In this document: one piece after another, positions 23,763 to 35,331 of the stretch | How the letters are laid out: each line of letters opens with the position of its first letter | Numbering within the stretch: the stretch's first letter is position 1 | DNA from: Echria macrotheca | Lineage: Eukaryota > Ascomycota > Sordariomycetes > Sordariales > Schizotheciaceae | Direction: 5' to 3' | Assembly: GCA_030411725.1 (NCBI GenBank) | Contig: MU839833.1 | Coordinates: forward strand, 1,832,317 to 1,896,316 | DNA: 64,000 nt | Made by a program: the position numbers and the translations under genes | The notes under the pieces: generated by a model | Databases searched by the model: none | Seen by the model: only the letters and a program-made list of their open reading frames with translations | What the model was told of the DNA's origin: nothing

Positions 23763-24980
23763 TTCCCAGTCTACGGGGTTGCCAGCAAGGACATGGTTTC
23801 GGTGGCTGCACATATGTTTCCCTTTTGGAGGATTTCTGCGACGGCTTTGCTTTCTGTCTGGGTGGATTGAATGTGATCAACGAAATGGGACTGTATGTGG
23901 GATGGACAGGTTGACGGTTTGTCAAAAAGGAAAAAGGGAGGGTACTCTTGAGCTAGGAGGCATGGATTTGACGGACATACAAAGCGCAGCGAGCGGCATT
24001 TTCCTGGCACATTTGCTTACCTATACCCCAATGTTTCTGCGCAGTTTTGTATTTAGGGAGGCTACAACACGGCCGCCTGAATGTCACCAGGTTGTAATTT
24101 GCCAAGCCGGTGGATTCCAGTGTCTGAGGATGTTTGGGACGGAAGTCCACAAAGGTACGGCGTGGGGGTCCCGGGGGTGAACTCGGTCGATCACACAATG
24201 TTGAACGAATATTAGTCTTACACCCTTCCACGGACGATGCTATTGTTATCAAGGCCGAGATATTAGATCCGGGAGCGAGCTCGCTCTGGAGTTGACGGGT
24301 TCCAGCAATCGGATGGCTGCATGGGTTGATGATGTCCCGTTCCGGCAGAGAGGGAGCATCCTCCCGGTACCCGAGGACTGGATGCGAGATGCGAGGAGGA
24401 GGTACAGCTGGGAAAGCGGGGTTGGTTGGTTGAGGATGTTGGTTCCAACCACTCAGTTCCTGCGTCTCGCCGATCAGACCAATTGCTTCGCTCGGATTTA
24501 AGTTCTAAACTCGCAGCGGGCGCCGGGGCCGGCGCTGGGGGTAAGAAGGGAAGTGTGGTGAGGTGATCTTGTGCAACGCCGCTGCAGGTAGCTTATGTAG
24601 TATGGACGAGGGAGGGAGGGGTTATCTTCTAAACTCCGAATGTCCATCCTCCGCCACCACCACCACTTGCTTTTCCGGACTCTTGTCCCCTTTGCTTCGT
24701 TGTGTGTCGTACTGTCATACCCCTGCGATTTTGTTTCTTTCTCTCTATCTGTCAGGGATTGAGTTTGAAATCTTTCTTGTTAAAGGATCTGGTTGCCGCC
24801 TGTATAACAAGCAGGTCTTGTCGAGTTTGTGGTTTGGCCGTTTGTTACACTGCCATCCGCGGATCATCCCGCGCCTGCGCCCAACAACCAGCTACCTGGG
24901 TTTACGGGCCGACCTGGGTTTACACCGACTGCTTGGGATTTGGTTTCATCTTGGAGGCAGGTGCAAGGACAGTTCACAGC
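23763..24980. other. Intergenic region upstream of the F-box gene
   Basis: This 1.2 kb interval contains the 3' flank of the transcription factor and the promoter of the F-box gene. It has pyrimidine-rich leader sequence at about 24640-24760 and no recognisable gene. Confidence 0.55.
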
Positions 24981-27012
24981 ATGGTGCTACTCACACAGCT
25001 CCCGCCCGAGATCATTCTCAACATCCTGGGCAATCTGGATCCGGATGACCTCGGACGGGTGCCGAGGTGTTGTCGGCTGCTGCGCAACTTCATCAAGGGG
25101 AACGGGCTGCTCTACAAGTCTGTTTACTATCACACCCTGGTGAGTTGTCCCGCTCAAACTTTTGCGACTCATGTCATATTGACCCCCGGATGTCTAGGAC
25201 GCGCCGCCGTCGGATGCTGCTCTCAACTGGGAGCAAGAAATCCAGGACCTCGTGCGCCTGCAACGGGTCTGCAGGAGCAGCACCACGGACAAACACGCCG
25301 AGCTGCGCTTCGTCCACGACACGGTCACGCGGATCCTGAAGAACGCTTCGACCGGGGCGTCCCGCGCCGTGCGGTCCGAGACGTACCCGTCCTCGTCGCG
25401 CAACGTCGCGCTGCTCACGGGCCTGTTCCAGGACGAGTCGAACCGCGAGGCGTTTCTGTCGCGGTCGTTCCTGTTTGAGCGCGCGCGCGGCATCGCGAAC
25501 CGGTTCGGCAACCGGCCGCGCGAGGAGCACCAGCTCAGCGCGAGGCTGCACTCGCTGTATGGCATGCCGCAGCTGCGGCGCGGCATGGGCCGGACGCGGT
25601 CGACGAGCATGTACCCGTTTGCGTGCTCCAAGGTGTACGACCTGCGCGAGTACAGCCGGGCGACGCGGTGGGGGCCGTTTATGAACGACGGGAGCGAGCG
25701 GGTGGACTGGGAGAAGGTGGAGGCGATCTTGCTGGTGCTGCGGGCGAATATCAAGGGGAAGGGGCTGGACTCTTTTCCCATCTTTTCGAATCTGTGGAAT
25801 ACGCCCTTTGCGGGCAGTTGGCCGGGGAGCTATGTGGCCTGGCCTAGTACCGAGAGGAGTGAGCTCGAGAGGCAGGATCCGTATGATGTCTCGGGGACGT
25901 GGATGAGGGTTGTTTGCTTTCTGGGTAGGTTTGAGCCAAAAATGGTGGTGGTTTTGGCTGACCAGAGCAGATTACAACGACTTCTTCAGCTACAACTTTC
26001 CGCTCGGGGACGAACTGCCGAATAATGTCCCGCGGCAGGCGCTCGATGTCGGCGAGGCGACGCGGGTCATCATGATGAAGATTCATGTGACCGAGATCGA
26101 GTGGCCAGAAGGGGAGGAGGGCAAGGGACACCCCACTGTCCACTTTAGGGGGTTCTCGCGGTCGCTGGACGGGTCGTGGGACGAGAATGCAAACTCGGAT
26201 CTGCGAGGTAAGCTTTGATTGGTTGATATAAAAAAAAGCGCGGCCTGTTGACCGATGGTAACCAAAGGTCTCGTGCGGATGACGCCCGAAGGTGAAGTCC
26301 GCTGGACGACGTATTCCATCTTTGACGGCGAGGAGAAGTGGAAGAGCGAGGGCATCCAGCTGGGCGGTATTCGATCGGCAAGGGGTGTCGTGGGGAACTG
26401 GTTCGACAGGTGAGTCGTGCCCCAGAGGATATTTACCTAGTTCCTAACCAGTAAATCAGAGACTACGACCCCCACGGCCCATGCGGACCAACGGCATTCT
26501 GGAAGGCATCCGACAGAAGCCCGGAGAACGACGACGCCAAGGTCATGGTGGCCGATTTCCTACCCATAAGTGAGTCGACCGTCATGGCCGCCCTCCATGA
26601 CTGACACGTTTTTGTGTGTGTGTACAAATTAGTCAGTGGAGGCCGAGGAGGCGATATGAACGCAGAAGTGGTGGCAGGGCTGACGATCCGTTTTGCGCGC
26701 TACACAGTATCGGACCACGTTACGGCGTTTCAGCTGCATTTCGGGGGCAACGAGAGCCCCGGTAATCCGTACCAGAACCTGAGCAGCTTCTTGAGCACGT
26801 TCCTGCGGCAGCCGTTTGCGTTTGAGGGGTTTGGGAGTGATGATGATGATGAAGAAGAGGACGACGAGTATGATCCTGGGAGGGAGGGTCAGCTTGTGGG
26901 TGATAGCGAGGAGGAGAGTGAACATGAGGAAGATGAGGATGGCGACGGGGAGGAGGAGGAGGAAGGGCATGAGAGTTATCAGGGCAGTCATGATCCGGGG
27001 ACCCACGACTGA
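24981..27012 (+). CDS. F-box protein with acidic tail
   Basis: F-box proteins recruit substrates to SCF ubiquitin ligases through Skp1. Exons are 24981-25139, 25198-25924, 25971-26207, 26268-26409, 26460-26569 and 26633-27012, giving 584 residues. All five introns have GT..AG ends. The F-box lies at residues 6-53 (LPPEIILNILGNLDPDDLGR and onward) and fills the first exon. The middle has a basic region and conserved tryptophan-rich stretches (FSNLWNTPFAGSWPGSYVAW) seen in filamentous-fungal F-box proteins of unknown substrate. The later exons read IHVTEIEWPEGE, TYSIFDGEEKWKSEGIQLGG and GPTAFWKASD. The last 70 residues are dominated by aspartate and glutamate. No leucine-rich or WD repeats are visible, so the substrate cannot be guessed. 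Confidence 0.88.
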
Positions 27013-27290
27013 TGAGTTCGGGACATGGTAATGAGATATGGTGGAGCACATAACTTGAGGGATGTTTGCCATCGCTTGGCAGTTTATGACTTTCTATTCG
27101 CTGTAGTTACATAAACATCCGCTTCAGAGAGCCTAGGTCGTAAATAGGAGAGATGTCGTAGTCAAATACACGCTGTGTCCCAAACCTGAACTATCTCCGA
27201 AGATAGGTAGAACTAGAACTAAGGGCATCTTCTCCACGCCGACCCACGAAGAACCAAGCACACGAAAACCACCTATCCAGTTTAGAGTAC

Positions 27291-27936
27291 CTATACCTTT
27301 GCAACATCAGGATCCGTATTAACCTTGGTATGCTCACAAGTAGCATAAACCACCCCCAATCCCTCGTCGTCGCAAATAACCCCCCTAAGATGCGCCAACC
27401 TCCTTCCAATCGAAACAACCTCACACTCAACCAGCACCCTCGTCCCCACCGGCAGCGGCTTGAGATAGGTAACGTTGAGACAGCGGCTCACACCTAGATA
27501 GTTCCAGAACCCGGGGCGCGAGACGAGGAAGAGCGCGGACGAGGTGCAGAGGTCGAAGAGGGTTGCGGTGCAGCCGCCGTGCATGTTGCCTAGGCTGTTG
27601 AGGTGGGGGGGTTGGACTTGGAAGGTGAATGTTACTTTTTGGGTCGGGGAGGAAGATGTTGAGTGGACTTTTAGGGTGGGGGCTAGGGTCATTGACCATT
27701 CCTTTTTATTGTTATTAGGTTTGTTAGTTTTTGGTGTATGGTGTATGGTGTGTGGTGGTGGTGGTGATGGGGGGAGAGAAAGAGGGGGGGAGGGAAGGGG
27801 GGAGGTTTACATTGTCATCGGGGTCGGCGGCGCGTTCGTGGCACCGGTCTATGAAGTAGCGGAGTTTTTGTTCGCCTTGGAGGGAGTCTGGGTCGGTTGG
27901 GGGGGATTCGCTTTGGGATGGGGGTTTGGTGGGCAT
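27291..27936 (-). CDS. Hotdog-fold acyl-CoA thioesterase (PaaI/THEM2 type)
   Basis: A probable acyl-CoA thioesterase. Exons are 27936-27811 and 27701-27291, giving 178 residues; the intron is 109 nt with a GTAAAC donor and an AAG acceptor. The join gives DPDDNEWSMTLAPTLK. The second exon carries the hotdog active-site segment NSLGNMHGGCTATLFDLCTS, with the HGG and downstream aspartate typical of the PaaI/THEM2 branch, followed by LNVTYLKPLPVGTRVLVECE and YATCEHTKVN. The substrate is not evident from the sequence. The first exon has no obvious organelle-targeting signal. The AAG acceptor is less common than CAG or TAG, so the exact boundary is slightly uncertain. Confidence 0.88.
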
Positions 27937-28691
27937 TTTGATATATGTCTGTTGGTGTGTTCACGGTGTATTGGGTATATGCTGTTCAGTTGCTTGGATG
28001 TGTCGTGATGAAGAGGTCAAGTATTTCTTGAGATTGGGATGAGTGGTAGGCGGTATTCGGGAATCTATATCCGGACCGAGGACTGCTCGGCAACTAGTAA
28101 CGTGCTTTTCGATGATCAAGGATGAATATTTGGTCGATAAGCGGATGGCATCACTCGTTTTATAATAAAATAGCCTCCGTTACGAGTGGCTGTGATACTT
28201 ATTGGATTCTAAATCTTACGCGCGGCACAGTAAAATGGGCCGAGGCTGTTTGAGATTCCCATTCACAAAAGGTAATTGGACCGTTGGAGTTAACGGGTGT
28301 CCCCCGCTATACCTTGGAAGATCAACCCGTCGACAACGATACTACCCGAATGTACTTGCGATGATACTTGGACCCAGAGTCATAAGCAATCCTCCATGAC
28401 CTAAGCCATTATGAGACTCCGGAACTCCGAAGTAGTGTTTTATCGCTGGTACCGGATGCTGCTACAGAACTCGCAGACAGGAATGAGGAAGAGGCACCAT
28501 TGCTGAGTGGTAGAAGTACACCCTATCATCAAAGACAATAGGTACATACTACAGAGAAACAACTTCAGCGCACAAAGTCATGCATAAATCTAGCCAGTCC
28601 ATTCTCAATATCTAACGCCTATCATGCACCGCAACACCACCCTTCTGGCCCGCTATAATACCATTCTGTACAGTGTTGATACATCCAAACT
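27937..28691. other. Intergenic region, thioesterase upstream
   Basis: This 755 bp stretch between two minus-strand genes holds the thioesterase promoter and the CEF1 3' flank. It is relatively AT-rich in its right half. No gene is visible. Confidence 0.55.
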
Positions 28692-31076
28692 TTAGTGATA
28701 CCCGTTGACTGTGAGCCCGTCCAGCTCTTCCCTCGTCCGCCGGTACAACTCCTGCGCCTCACGCTCCCGTGTGCTAACAAAGCTAACCTCAGCCCGGAGC
28801 GCCGCCAACCGCCGCTGGATGGCCGCCTCCTCCGACCTCTTCAATATCTGGAACCCGCTCAGTGCCGCGCGCGCCTTCTGCAACGCCTCATGCGTCTCGC
28901 CCATCTCCTTGCGCAGCTTCTCGGCACGCTGGCTGTAGCCGCCGAGGTGCACCTTGAGCTTCTTCTCGAGCTTGTTGCCCTTCTCGGCCGACTCCATAAG
29001 CGATTCAATCGTCTCCTGTACCCATGTTAGCCGTGTCTTTGGATATCGAGGAAGAAAAAAAAATACCTCTAAAGCCGCCTGCATGGTCGACACCTGGCTT
29101 TCTTCGTCGTCGTCGTCGTAACAGCCCAGCCCAAGGAGCAATGAATTGCTGTTTTCCTTGTTCCAGACCGCCTGCACCGCTTCCGGTTTCGGCTTGTCCT
29201 TCACCTCCATGAGGATCTGAAGTCGCGCCTCCATCAAGTCATTGTCGTCAATCCGTGGCAGGTCAACCGGCTTCGCCTGGGTCGCTCCCGGTAGTGGGTA
29301 ATTGGCCGCGTCGTGAGCCATGAGCAGCGCTGCTTCCCGCGCCACAGCCGCCGCGGCAGCGTCTTCAATCTGCGATGATGCCTGAACGAGGGCCTTGTAA
29401 TCCACCGCCACCGGCCTGGGGAGATTCCGCTGCATGACCTGTGTCCTGCGCTTGCGCTCGAGCAGCTCGCGAGCTTCCCGTATCTCACGCTCCCTCCGAT
29501 CCCGCTCCGCCGCATCCTCGACCGACTCCTCGGCCGCCTTCGGTTCTTGTTGTTCTTCCGGCAGCTCCAGCTCCCAATCGACCTGTTTCGGCTTCGGTAG
29601 CGCCGCAAGGCGTTCCTTGAGCTGGTGTCGTAGTGAGAGGTCCCGCATTCTAGCATCATTCGGCGTCCCGCCGACCGCTGCCATGTCATCATCGCCAGCA
29701 TTGAGCGCAAAGCTGTCCCGTGGTGTGCGCAACGGGGTCTGGCCAACACGTAGAGGCGTAGCATCTACCCCGTTGGCACCAGACCGAAATGGTGTTGCAA
29801 GAGGATTCGGAGTAGCGACGACATGTTTGCGGGGGGCAATAGAGTCAAAGCCCGTCGAGCCTATGCCCTCATGAAGCGGCGTATTTTCTCCTCCGAGAAG
29901 CGATGATTGTGTCTCGGTCAGCGCCCTGATGTTTCGAATCTCGTTGGCGATATGGTCTTCTTGGGCCGGTGCGCGTGGCGTCCTAATAGGCGCGTTGGTG
30001 TTGAGACTCGAGTAATCGCTGATCAAGCCCCGTGTGGCATCGTTGTCGCTCTCGCGCGCCAGCATGTTCGCCCGCTCTCCAATCATACCCATCTTGACAA
30101 TCTCCTCTAGCTCGCCCTCGCTGACCTGAGGCGAGGGCAACACCAGCGCCCTCCGCTTGCTGCTCTGTTCGGCCTCCCGGATCTTCTGCATCTGGCCGGC
30201 CTTGATGGCGGCCTGCATCGACGCCGACGGCGCATCCTTGTCTCCTTTCCGCCGCTTGCGATCCGAGTCCTCGTCGGGATCCCCCTTCCTCTTCCCGCCC
30301 ACCTGGGCTTTCTTGGGGTCAAAGTGGGTGCGCTGATACTCGTTCCGCTCTATCTCCTCGGTGGTGTCGTAGAATCCGGGCACGGCTTTCTTTTCGAATG
30401 GGATGTCGGCGTTGTAGTCCATCTGGCCCTTCTTGCGCGTCGTCACCTTGATGTTGATGCCGGCCGTCTTGAGCTCTCGGCGCTTCTGGAGGGCCGCCAA
30501 CCGACGTGACTCCTCCTGCTGCCGCTCGCGTTCTTTTCGCTTCGCCTTCTTTCCCTGTGTGTTCGCCAGACGCGCACGCGCTTCGCTAAGCATCTCCTTC
30601 TCATCTTCGTCCATGTCGACCGTGTCGGGACGGGCCGGCTTGGTCTCGGGATCGGGATCGACCTCGCCGGGACGCAGTCGGCGGACATCGTCGGCAGTCG
30701 GGGCCTGCGACTCTCCGCCATCCGGGCCAGTCAAGCCGAGACCTGACGCCTCGCGTTGTTCGGCCTCATCGAGGAGCTTCTGATACCGTTCGAGACACTG
30801 GTTCGCAGTCCGGCCGACGATCGGGGCGATAGTTCGCCATTGCGTGGGCATCACCTTGGCCAGATGCAACAGCTTCTCGTCCTCCTCCTTGCTCCATTCG
30901 ATTTTCTTGATGCTGGGATCCAGCCATTCGTTCCAGCGGGCCTTGCATTGCTTTGGTGTTTTCCGGGCCAAGAGCGACGACACGCGCGCCCACTGGTTCA
31001 GCCCATATTTGCTGACCGACGCCTTGAGGATTTCATCCTCGATGTTTGTCCACACGCCGCCTTTGACCACGGGCAT
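28692..31076 (-). CDS. CEF1: Pre-mRNA splicing factor CEF1/CDC5
   Basis: CEF1/CDC5 is a core member of the Prp19 (NineTeen) complex that stabilises the active spliceosome in the nucleus. Translation starts at ATG 31076. Two Myb/SANT repeats occupy residues 1-105: GGVWTNIEDEILKASVSKYG then IKKIEWSKEEDEKLLHLAK, each with spaced tryptophans. A charged linker with basic clusters follows, then the conserved central region (GFYDTTEEIERNEYQRTHFD) and a C-terminal coiled-coil region that binds Prp19 partners. A 51-nt intron at 29066-29016 (GTATTT donor, CTAAC branch point, ACAG acceptor) joins MQAALE to ETIESLMES. It has no stop and keeps the frame, so the region also reads as one uninterrupted ORF. 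The spliced protein is 777 residues. Confidence 0.95.
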   Translation of the reverse strand: MPVVKGGVWTNIEDEILKASVSKYGLNQWARVSSLLARKTPKQCKARWNEWLDPSIKKIEWSKEEDEKLLHLAKVMPTQWRTIAPIVGRTANQCLERYQKLLDEAEQREASGLGLTGPDGGESQAPTADDVRRLRPGEVDPDPETKPARPDTVDMDEDEKEMLSEARARLANTQGKKAKRKERERQQEESRRLAALQKRRELKTAGINIKVTTRKKGQMDYNADIPFEKKAVPGFYDTTEEIERNEYQRTHFDPKKAQVGGKRKGDPDEDSDRKRRKGDKDAPSASMQAAIKAGQMQKIREAEQSSKRRALVLPSPQVSEGELEEIVKMGMIGERANMLARESDNDATRGLISDYSSLNTNAPIRTPRAPAQEDHIANEIRNIRALTETQSSLLGGENTPLHEGIGSTGFDSIAPRKHVVATPNPLATPFRSGANGVDATPLRVGQTPLRTPRDSFALNAGDDDMAAVGGTPNDARMRDLSLRHQLKERLAALPKPKQVDWELELPEEQQEPKAAEESVEDAAERDRREREIREARELLERKRRTQVMQRNLPRPVAVDYKALVQASSQIEDAAAAAVAREAALLMAHDAANYPLPGATQAKPVDLPRIDDNDLMEARLQILMEVKDKPKPEAVQAVWNKENSNSLLLGLGCYDDDDEESQVSTMQAALEVFFFLPRYPKTRLTWVQETIESLMESAEKGNKLEKKLKVHLGGYSQRAEKLRKEMGETHEALQKARAALSGFQILKRSEEAAIQRRLAALRAEVSFVSTREREAQELYRRTREELDGLTVNGYH

Positions 31077-31494
31077 TTTGGCGGATCGCGGGGATGGGGT
31101 CGTCGAGAGGTGGTTGCGTGGTCGGTTGTTTGGGTTGAGATGCGCTGCTCGAAAAAAAGCACGGCCTGTCGCCAGACGTTGTAGTGGCGGATCAGGGCTG
31201 CAGTCGAATCCGCAGCTGATTGGCCCTGGCTTCCCGCAGCTGGGGAAGACCCCCTGTCGCAGATTAGATTTAATCCCTGACCGCGTCGACGCGGCTGGCG
31301 CAGCTTGTTGCGACAGTTGCGACAGACCAACCCCTCTTGTCGCCTACCGCTGAAATGTCCCAGCTTAAGATTTATTTATTTGCCCGCCGTGGACCAAGTC
31401 ATTGAGTGACTGTTCCAACAGATGTTTGAATGCGAAGAATCTTTATATTAAACACACAACAGCCTCAGGCACAACAAAGCTTTTCGTCCGAACA
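31077..31494. other. Divergent promoter, CEF1 / BRE2
   Basis: This 418 bp stretch between the two divergent start codons must contain both promoters. No specific element was recognised. Confidence 0.6.
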
Positions 31495-33309
31495 ATGGCC
31501 ACGACGGCAGCGAGCTCCCCCCAGCGGGAGCTTACTCCCTCAGCTCCCACCCTCCCAGCTTCAATCCCCCAGAAACGAACCTTCGAAGACGACTACGGTC
31601 CCGCCGTACCATCGCCGCTCAATCCCGAAGTCAAACCTGTCCAGCGAGTCCAGGTCCAAGCCCCCGACGAGGGCCAAACAGCCATGGCGCGCGAGAAGCG
31701 GACCAAGAAGGACTCCCTCAAGAAGCGCGAGTCCAAGGGTGCTGCCCCTGGAGTCCCCGATAGCTCCAGGGCAACGCCAGACCCCAGGATGCAGAAGGAG
31801 ATTCCGTTGGACGAGATGGCTCCCTTGCGCTATAAACTAGCGCCGCCAAAACCGTCCGACTTCGAGCAGGCTAAGGGCCCCGTCTTCACGAACCACCACG
31901 AGGTCCAGGACCCCGAAGGCAGGACAATCGAGTTTCTAGAGACGTCGGAACAGTAAGACTTGCAAAGTTTATAAACCTGCGCACCGCTGACCACCTCCAG
32001 TGTCCACAACAAAAAGAACTACCACTACACGCATTGTATCGCAGATCCCGCCTTCCCCTCCATGTTCTACTATCGCCAGACCGAGCCGGAGCCCTTCGGC
32101 GCCCACTTCAGTTTCGAGGATACAGCCTCTTACATCTTCTTCGACCGCACCGGAACCCATGTCACGACCGACAAGGGCTTCAGGATGGCCAGGGCGAACG
32201 TCGCCATCAGAGAGGGCCGTTGGTACTGGGAGTGCAAAATCACCCGCGGCCTGCTCAAGCAGCGAAACGAGGGCGACCCCGAGTCGCACGGTCATGTGCG
32301 CGTAGGCTTTGCCCGCCGCGAGGCCTCGCTAGACGCCCCCGTTGGCTTCGACGCCTACAGCTACGGCATCCGGGATGTCGCCGGCCAGAGGGTGCACATG
32401 TCTCGACCGAAGGACTTCTTTCCCGCAGGCGAGGATCTCCGCGAGGGCGACGTCATCGGCTTCGAGATCCAGCTGCCCTCCGTCCGTTTGCATCGTAAGG
32501 TCGTGCAGGGAACCTACAACCCAGCCGTCGACCTCGCCGAGGAGGAACAGACCACGGCCCCCGGCCCGGACGCACCCAACATCGTGCGCGACCGCATCCC
32601 CATCCGCTTCAAGTCGCACATCTACTTTGAGAAGATTGATTACCACACGACCAAGGAGCTCGAGGACCTGATGAACCCGTCGCCCATGGTATCGTCTGGA
32701 CCAGCCGGGTCGTCGAGGCCACCCAACCCCCACCATCCCTTCGCGCCCCTCCGGACGCTGCCCAACTCGCATATCAAGGTGTACAAGAATGGCGCACTGA
32801 TGGGCGTCCCCTGGGTGGACCTATTCGCCTTCCTCCCCCCGGCCTCGCGCATGGTCCAGCAGCAGCCAGCCAAGCGTGACCGTTTGGACGACGGGTCCCT
32901 AGGGTACTACCCAGCCGTCAGCGTATTCCGCGGCGGCGCCGCCGAGGTGAACTTCGGGCCCAAGTTCTGGTACCCCCCGCCAGAGCTGAACGAGAAGCAG
33001 CAAGACCAGAACGAGGATACAGAAATGGTGGACGCCGACGCCGGCGTCGGCCCGTCGGCGGCGGCAGCAGCACCGCAGTTGCAGCTAGGCAAGGCGGTGC
33101 AGAAGCTACGGCCCGTGTGCGAGCGGTACGACGAGCAGATTGTAGAGGATATTGTGTACGATATCATTGACGAGGTCGACTTTTGGGCCGAGGACAGCAG
33201 GAAGCTGCTCACGGGCCGGGCGGGCAGGGACGACAAGGTCAGCGAGGCGCCGGGGATGGTGCCCGGCGGGCGGGAGGAGGAGATCAAGGAGCTTGTGCAG
33301 GACGATTAG
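31495..33309 (+). CDS. BRE2: COMPASS (Set1) complex subunit BRE2/ASH2, SPRY domain
   Basis: BRE2/ASH2 is a subunit of the Set1/COMPASS histone H3 lysine 4 methyltransferase and activates the catalytic core. Exons are 31495-31952 and 32001-33309, giving 588 residues; the 48-nt intron has a GTAAGA donor, and the join reads FLETSEHVHNKKNYHYTHC. The start at 31495 is the first ATG in frame. After a basic, disordered N-terminus, the SPRY domain runs from about residue 190: FSFEDTASYIFFDRTGTHVT, REGRWYWECKI, HVRVGFARREASLDAPVGFD, then an inserted loop and GALMGVPWVDLFAFLPPASR with YYPAVSVFRGGAAEVNFGP. The C-terminal helix (DEQIVEDIVYDIIDEVDFWA) matches the Dpy30-binding region of ASH2 proteins. There is no plant homeodomain, as in yeast Bre2. 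Confidence 0.94.
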
Positions 33310-33739
33310 GACGCGCAGAAGGGCACTCGGCTTCCAAGGCTCCGTCCCGGTTGTGAGTGGCTTCTGCGTCTTCACGGCCATGCGAGTGGAGAGGTATGGC
33401 GTCCTCTCAGTCCTATCAGTCCTCTCACGGGTCCTTGGGCTTCTTGAGCTTCCTGTTGGCGATGCCGCAGATCTTGTATAGCTCCGACTCCTTTACATGG
33501 GAAGAATCCCCAGCGCAAAATGTGATATTGATACCCAGGGATGATTGCCCTCTGAGCTGTGTTTATTAGAAACAAAAAAAAAGCGAATAATTATCAATTA
33601 CCGCGTTGTGCTTCCCCCTTCAATGTGAAATCGAGCGTTGAACAGGGCGGGCTACTAAACTATTCGAAAAAAAGACTATGGGTATCTAGCTATTCATCAT
33701 CATCCCATCAACATTCCTACCTACCATTCCTGCCACTGC
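33310..33739. other. Convergent intergenic region
   Basis: This 430 bp stretch lies between the 3' ends of BRE2 (+) and the one-TM hypothetical (-). It presumably holds 3' UTRs only. Confidence 0.6.
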
Positions 33740-34966
33740 TCATCTTCTCGCGGGCTCAATCACCACCGGCGGCGACGTGACACTCGCAGTAGCACCAGAA
33801 CGAGCCGGAGCCGGAGCCGGCAGGGCAGGATCATCAGGCAACTCCTCGATGCGCTCCCTCCCATCGACGACCGACGACTCGCCCTCGGTCCTGTCCTTCT
33901 CCTCCTTCTCAAGCCGCACCTCGCGCCCGCGCTTGTGGCAGTACCAGAGCACGAACAACAACAAAAAAATCGCCAGGCTCCAGATCACATTCGTCCCCAT
34001 GAACGCGGGCCAGCGCACCTTGAGCGCGTTCATGATGCCCTTGAGCATGCTCACGATCGCGCCGGGCTTGGTCACGAGCTCTTTCAGGTTCTTGGGCACC
34101 AGCAGCCGCTTGGCCGCGCCCTTGACGCCGCCCTTGGCCGCTGCGTCGGCGCTCGTCAGGCCCTGCGCCTCGGCGGCGACCGCTAGCAATTCCGGCGCCA
34201 GCGTCGACGAGAGCTTCTCGGGCAGCTGTGTGACGAGCTTTTTGAGGGACTTGGGCAGTTTCTCGTAGTTCTTGGCGAGCGTGTTGTCCGGGTCCTCGAG
34301 GAGGGCCGTTAGGTCGTTGACTGCCGTCGGGACGCCATTGACCAAATCCTTGAGGATGAGGGTAAACTTGCGCACGAGTTCTGTGGATTCGGCAGAGAGC
34401 GAGAAGGCCTTGTTGTTGCGCGCTGCGAGGTTGAGGTCGTCTAGGACACGGGTGAGGTCGTCTGTCTCGCGGTCGGCCTCGGGTGTTGGGACCGCTAGTT
34501 TGGTGTCCTTGGGCGGCGCGAGGGACGTGTCTTTTGATTTCAGGCGCGTGCTCTTGGCTCGCTGGAGAAGGAGCGAGAACCGGTTGGGTTTCTTGCCCTT
34601 TGCGTCGGCGGTTGACACGTCGCGCACGAATGACTCGCTGTCGCTGTCCCAGGTCAGGTCGGGCGTCTTGACGCGCGGCGGGAGCGCGGGCTTCGGGCCT
34701 TCGTCGTCTTCATGGTTCTCATCGTGCGAGGATGACGAGGTCAGCTGCTCGAGGAAGCGCTCGTCATCGTCGTCCAGGAGAGGTGTGGCCGTCGCTGGGG
34801 CGGGCGGCGGGGTTGCGACGGCTTCGGCAGGGCCTGATGGCGAGGGCGATGCAGCCGCCTCAGGCTTGGCTGTCTTTCCGTCGGTCTTGTCTTCCTTTCC
34901 GTCGACCTTGCCATCCTTCTCCGCCTTGGTCTTCTTGTATTTCTTGTATGCGAAATACTCGAGCAT
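33740..34966 (-). CDS. Conserved fungal hypothetical with one C-terminal TM segment
   Basis: An intronless frame of 408 residues. The start at 34966 (MLEYFAYKKYKKTKAEK) is the first ATG; the frame extends 27 nt upstream only to a GTG. The N-terminus is strongly basic, followed by an acidic, serine-rich stretch. The middle (residues 175-320) is predicted helical (RVLDDLNLAARNNKAFSLSA, FTLILKDLVNGVPTAVNDL). A single transmembrane segment lies near residues 325-347 (GTNVIWSLAIFLLLFVLWYC), followed by a short charged tail. The arrangement suggests a tail-proximal membrane anchor with a large cytosolic N-terminus. I do not recognise a named domain, although the MLEY-K start occurs in other filamentous fungi. 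Confidence 0.8.
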   Translation of the reverse strand: MLEYFAYKKYKKTKAEKDGKVDGKEDKTDGKTAKPEAAASPSPSGPAEAVATPPPAPATATPLLDDDDERFLEQLTSSSSHDENHEDDEGPKPALPPRVKTPDLTWDSDSESFVRDVSTADAKGKKPNRFSLLLQRAKSTRLKSKDTSLAPPKDTKLAVPTPEADRETDDLTRVLDDLNLAARNNKAFSLSAESTELVRKFTLILKDLVNGVPTAVNDLTALLEDPDNTLAKNYEKLPKSLKKLVTQLPEKLSSTLAPELLAVAAEAQGLTSADAAAKGGVKGAAKRLLVPKNLKELVTKPGAIVSMLKGIMNALKVRWPAFMGTNVIWSLAIFLLLFVLWYCHKRGREVRLEKEEKDRTEGESSVVDGRERIEELPDDPALPAPAPARSGATASVTSPPVVIEPARR

Positions 34967-35331
34967 GGTTGCGGTGGTGTTGCTGCTGGACACGCAATGC
35001 GTTGTACTGTGTGTGAAAGAACAAGAACCGCAAAGGCGGCCGAGGTCTCAATCTAGTCTTTATGCTTGCGCGTCGTCACACACCTTTCAGCTCATTGGAT
35101 GTCATCGGATGTCTCAGGATAGTGGCCAATTTTGCGGGACAGAGCTGCAGTGAGGTCTCCAAGCTATTCCCCGCACCGCCACAGTTGTTCTCGACCATGT
35201 GATGTCATTGCCTCTATCTCGATGCCGTGCCACATTAAACCCGTCATAACTATACGTCGCTGGGTATCATTGGTTACCGTCCTGACCCGACCGTCACTAT
35301 CTATCCGTACACTCCATGCACCGCGAATTCA
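34967..35331. other. Intergenic region
   Basis: This 365 bp stretch between two minus-strand genes holds the promoter of the one-TM hypothetical and the NSE1 3' flank. Nothing else is seen. Confidence 0.55.
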
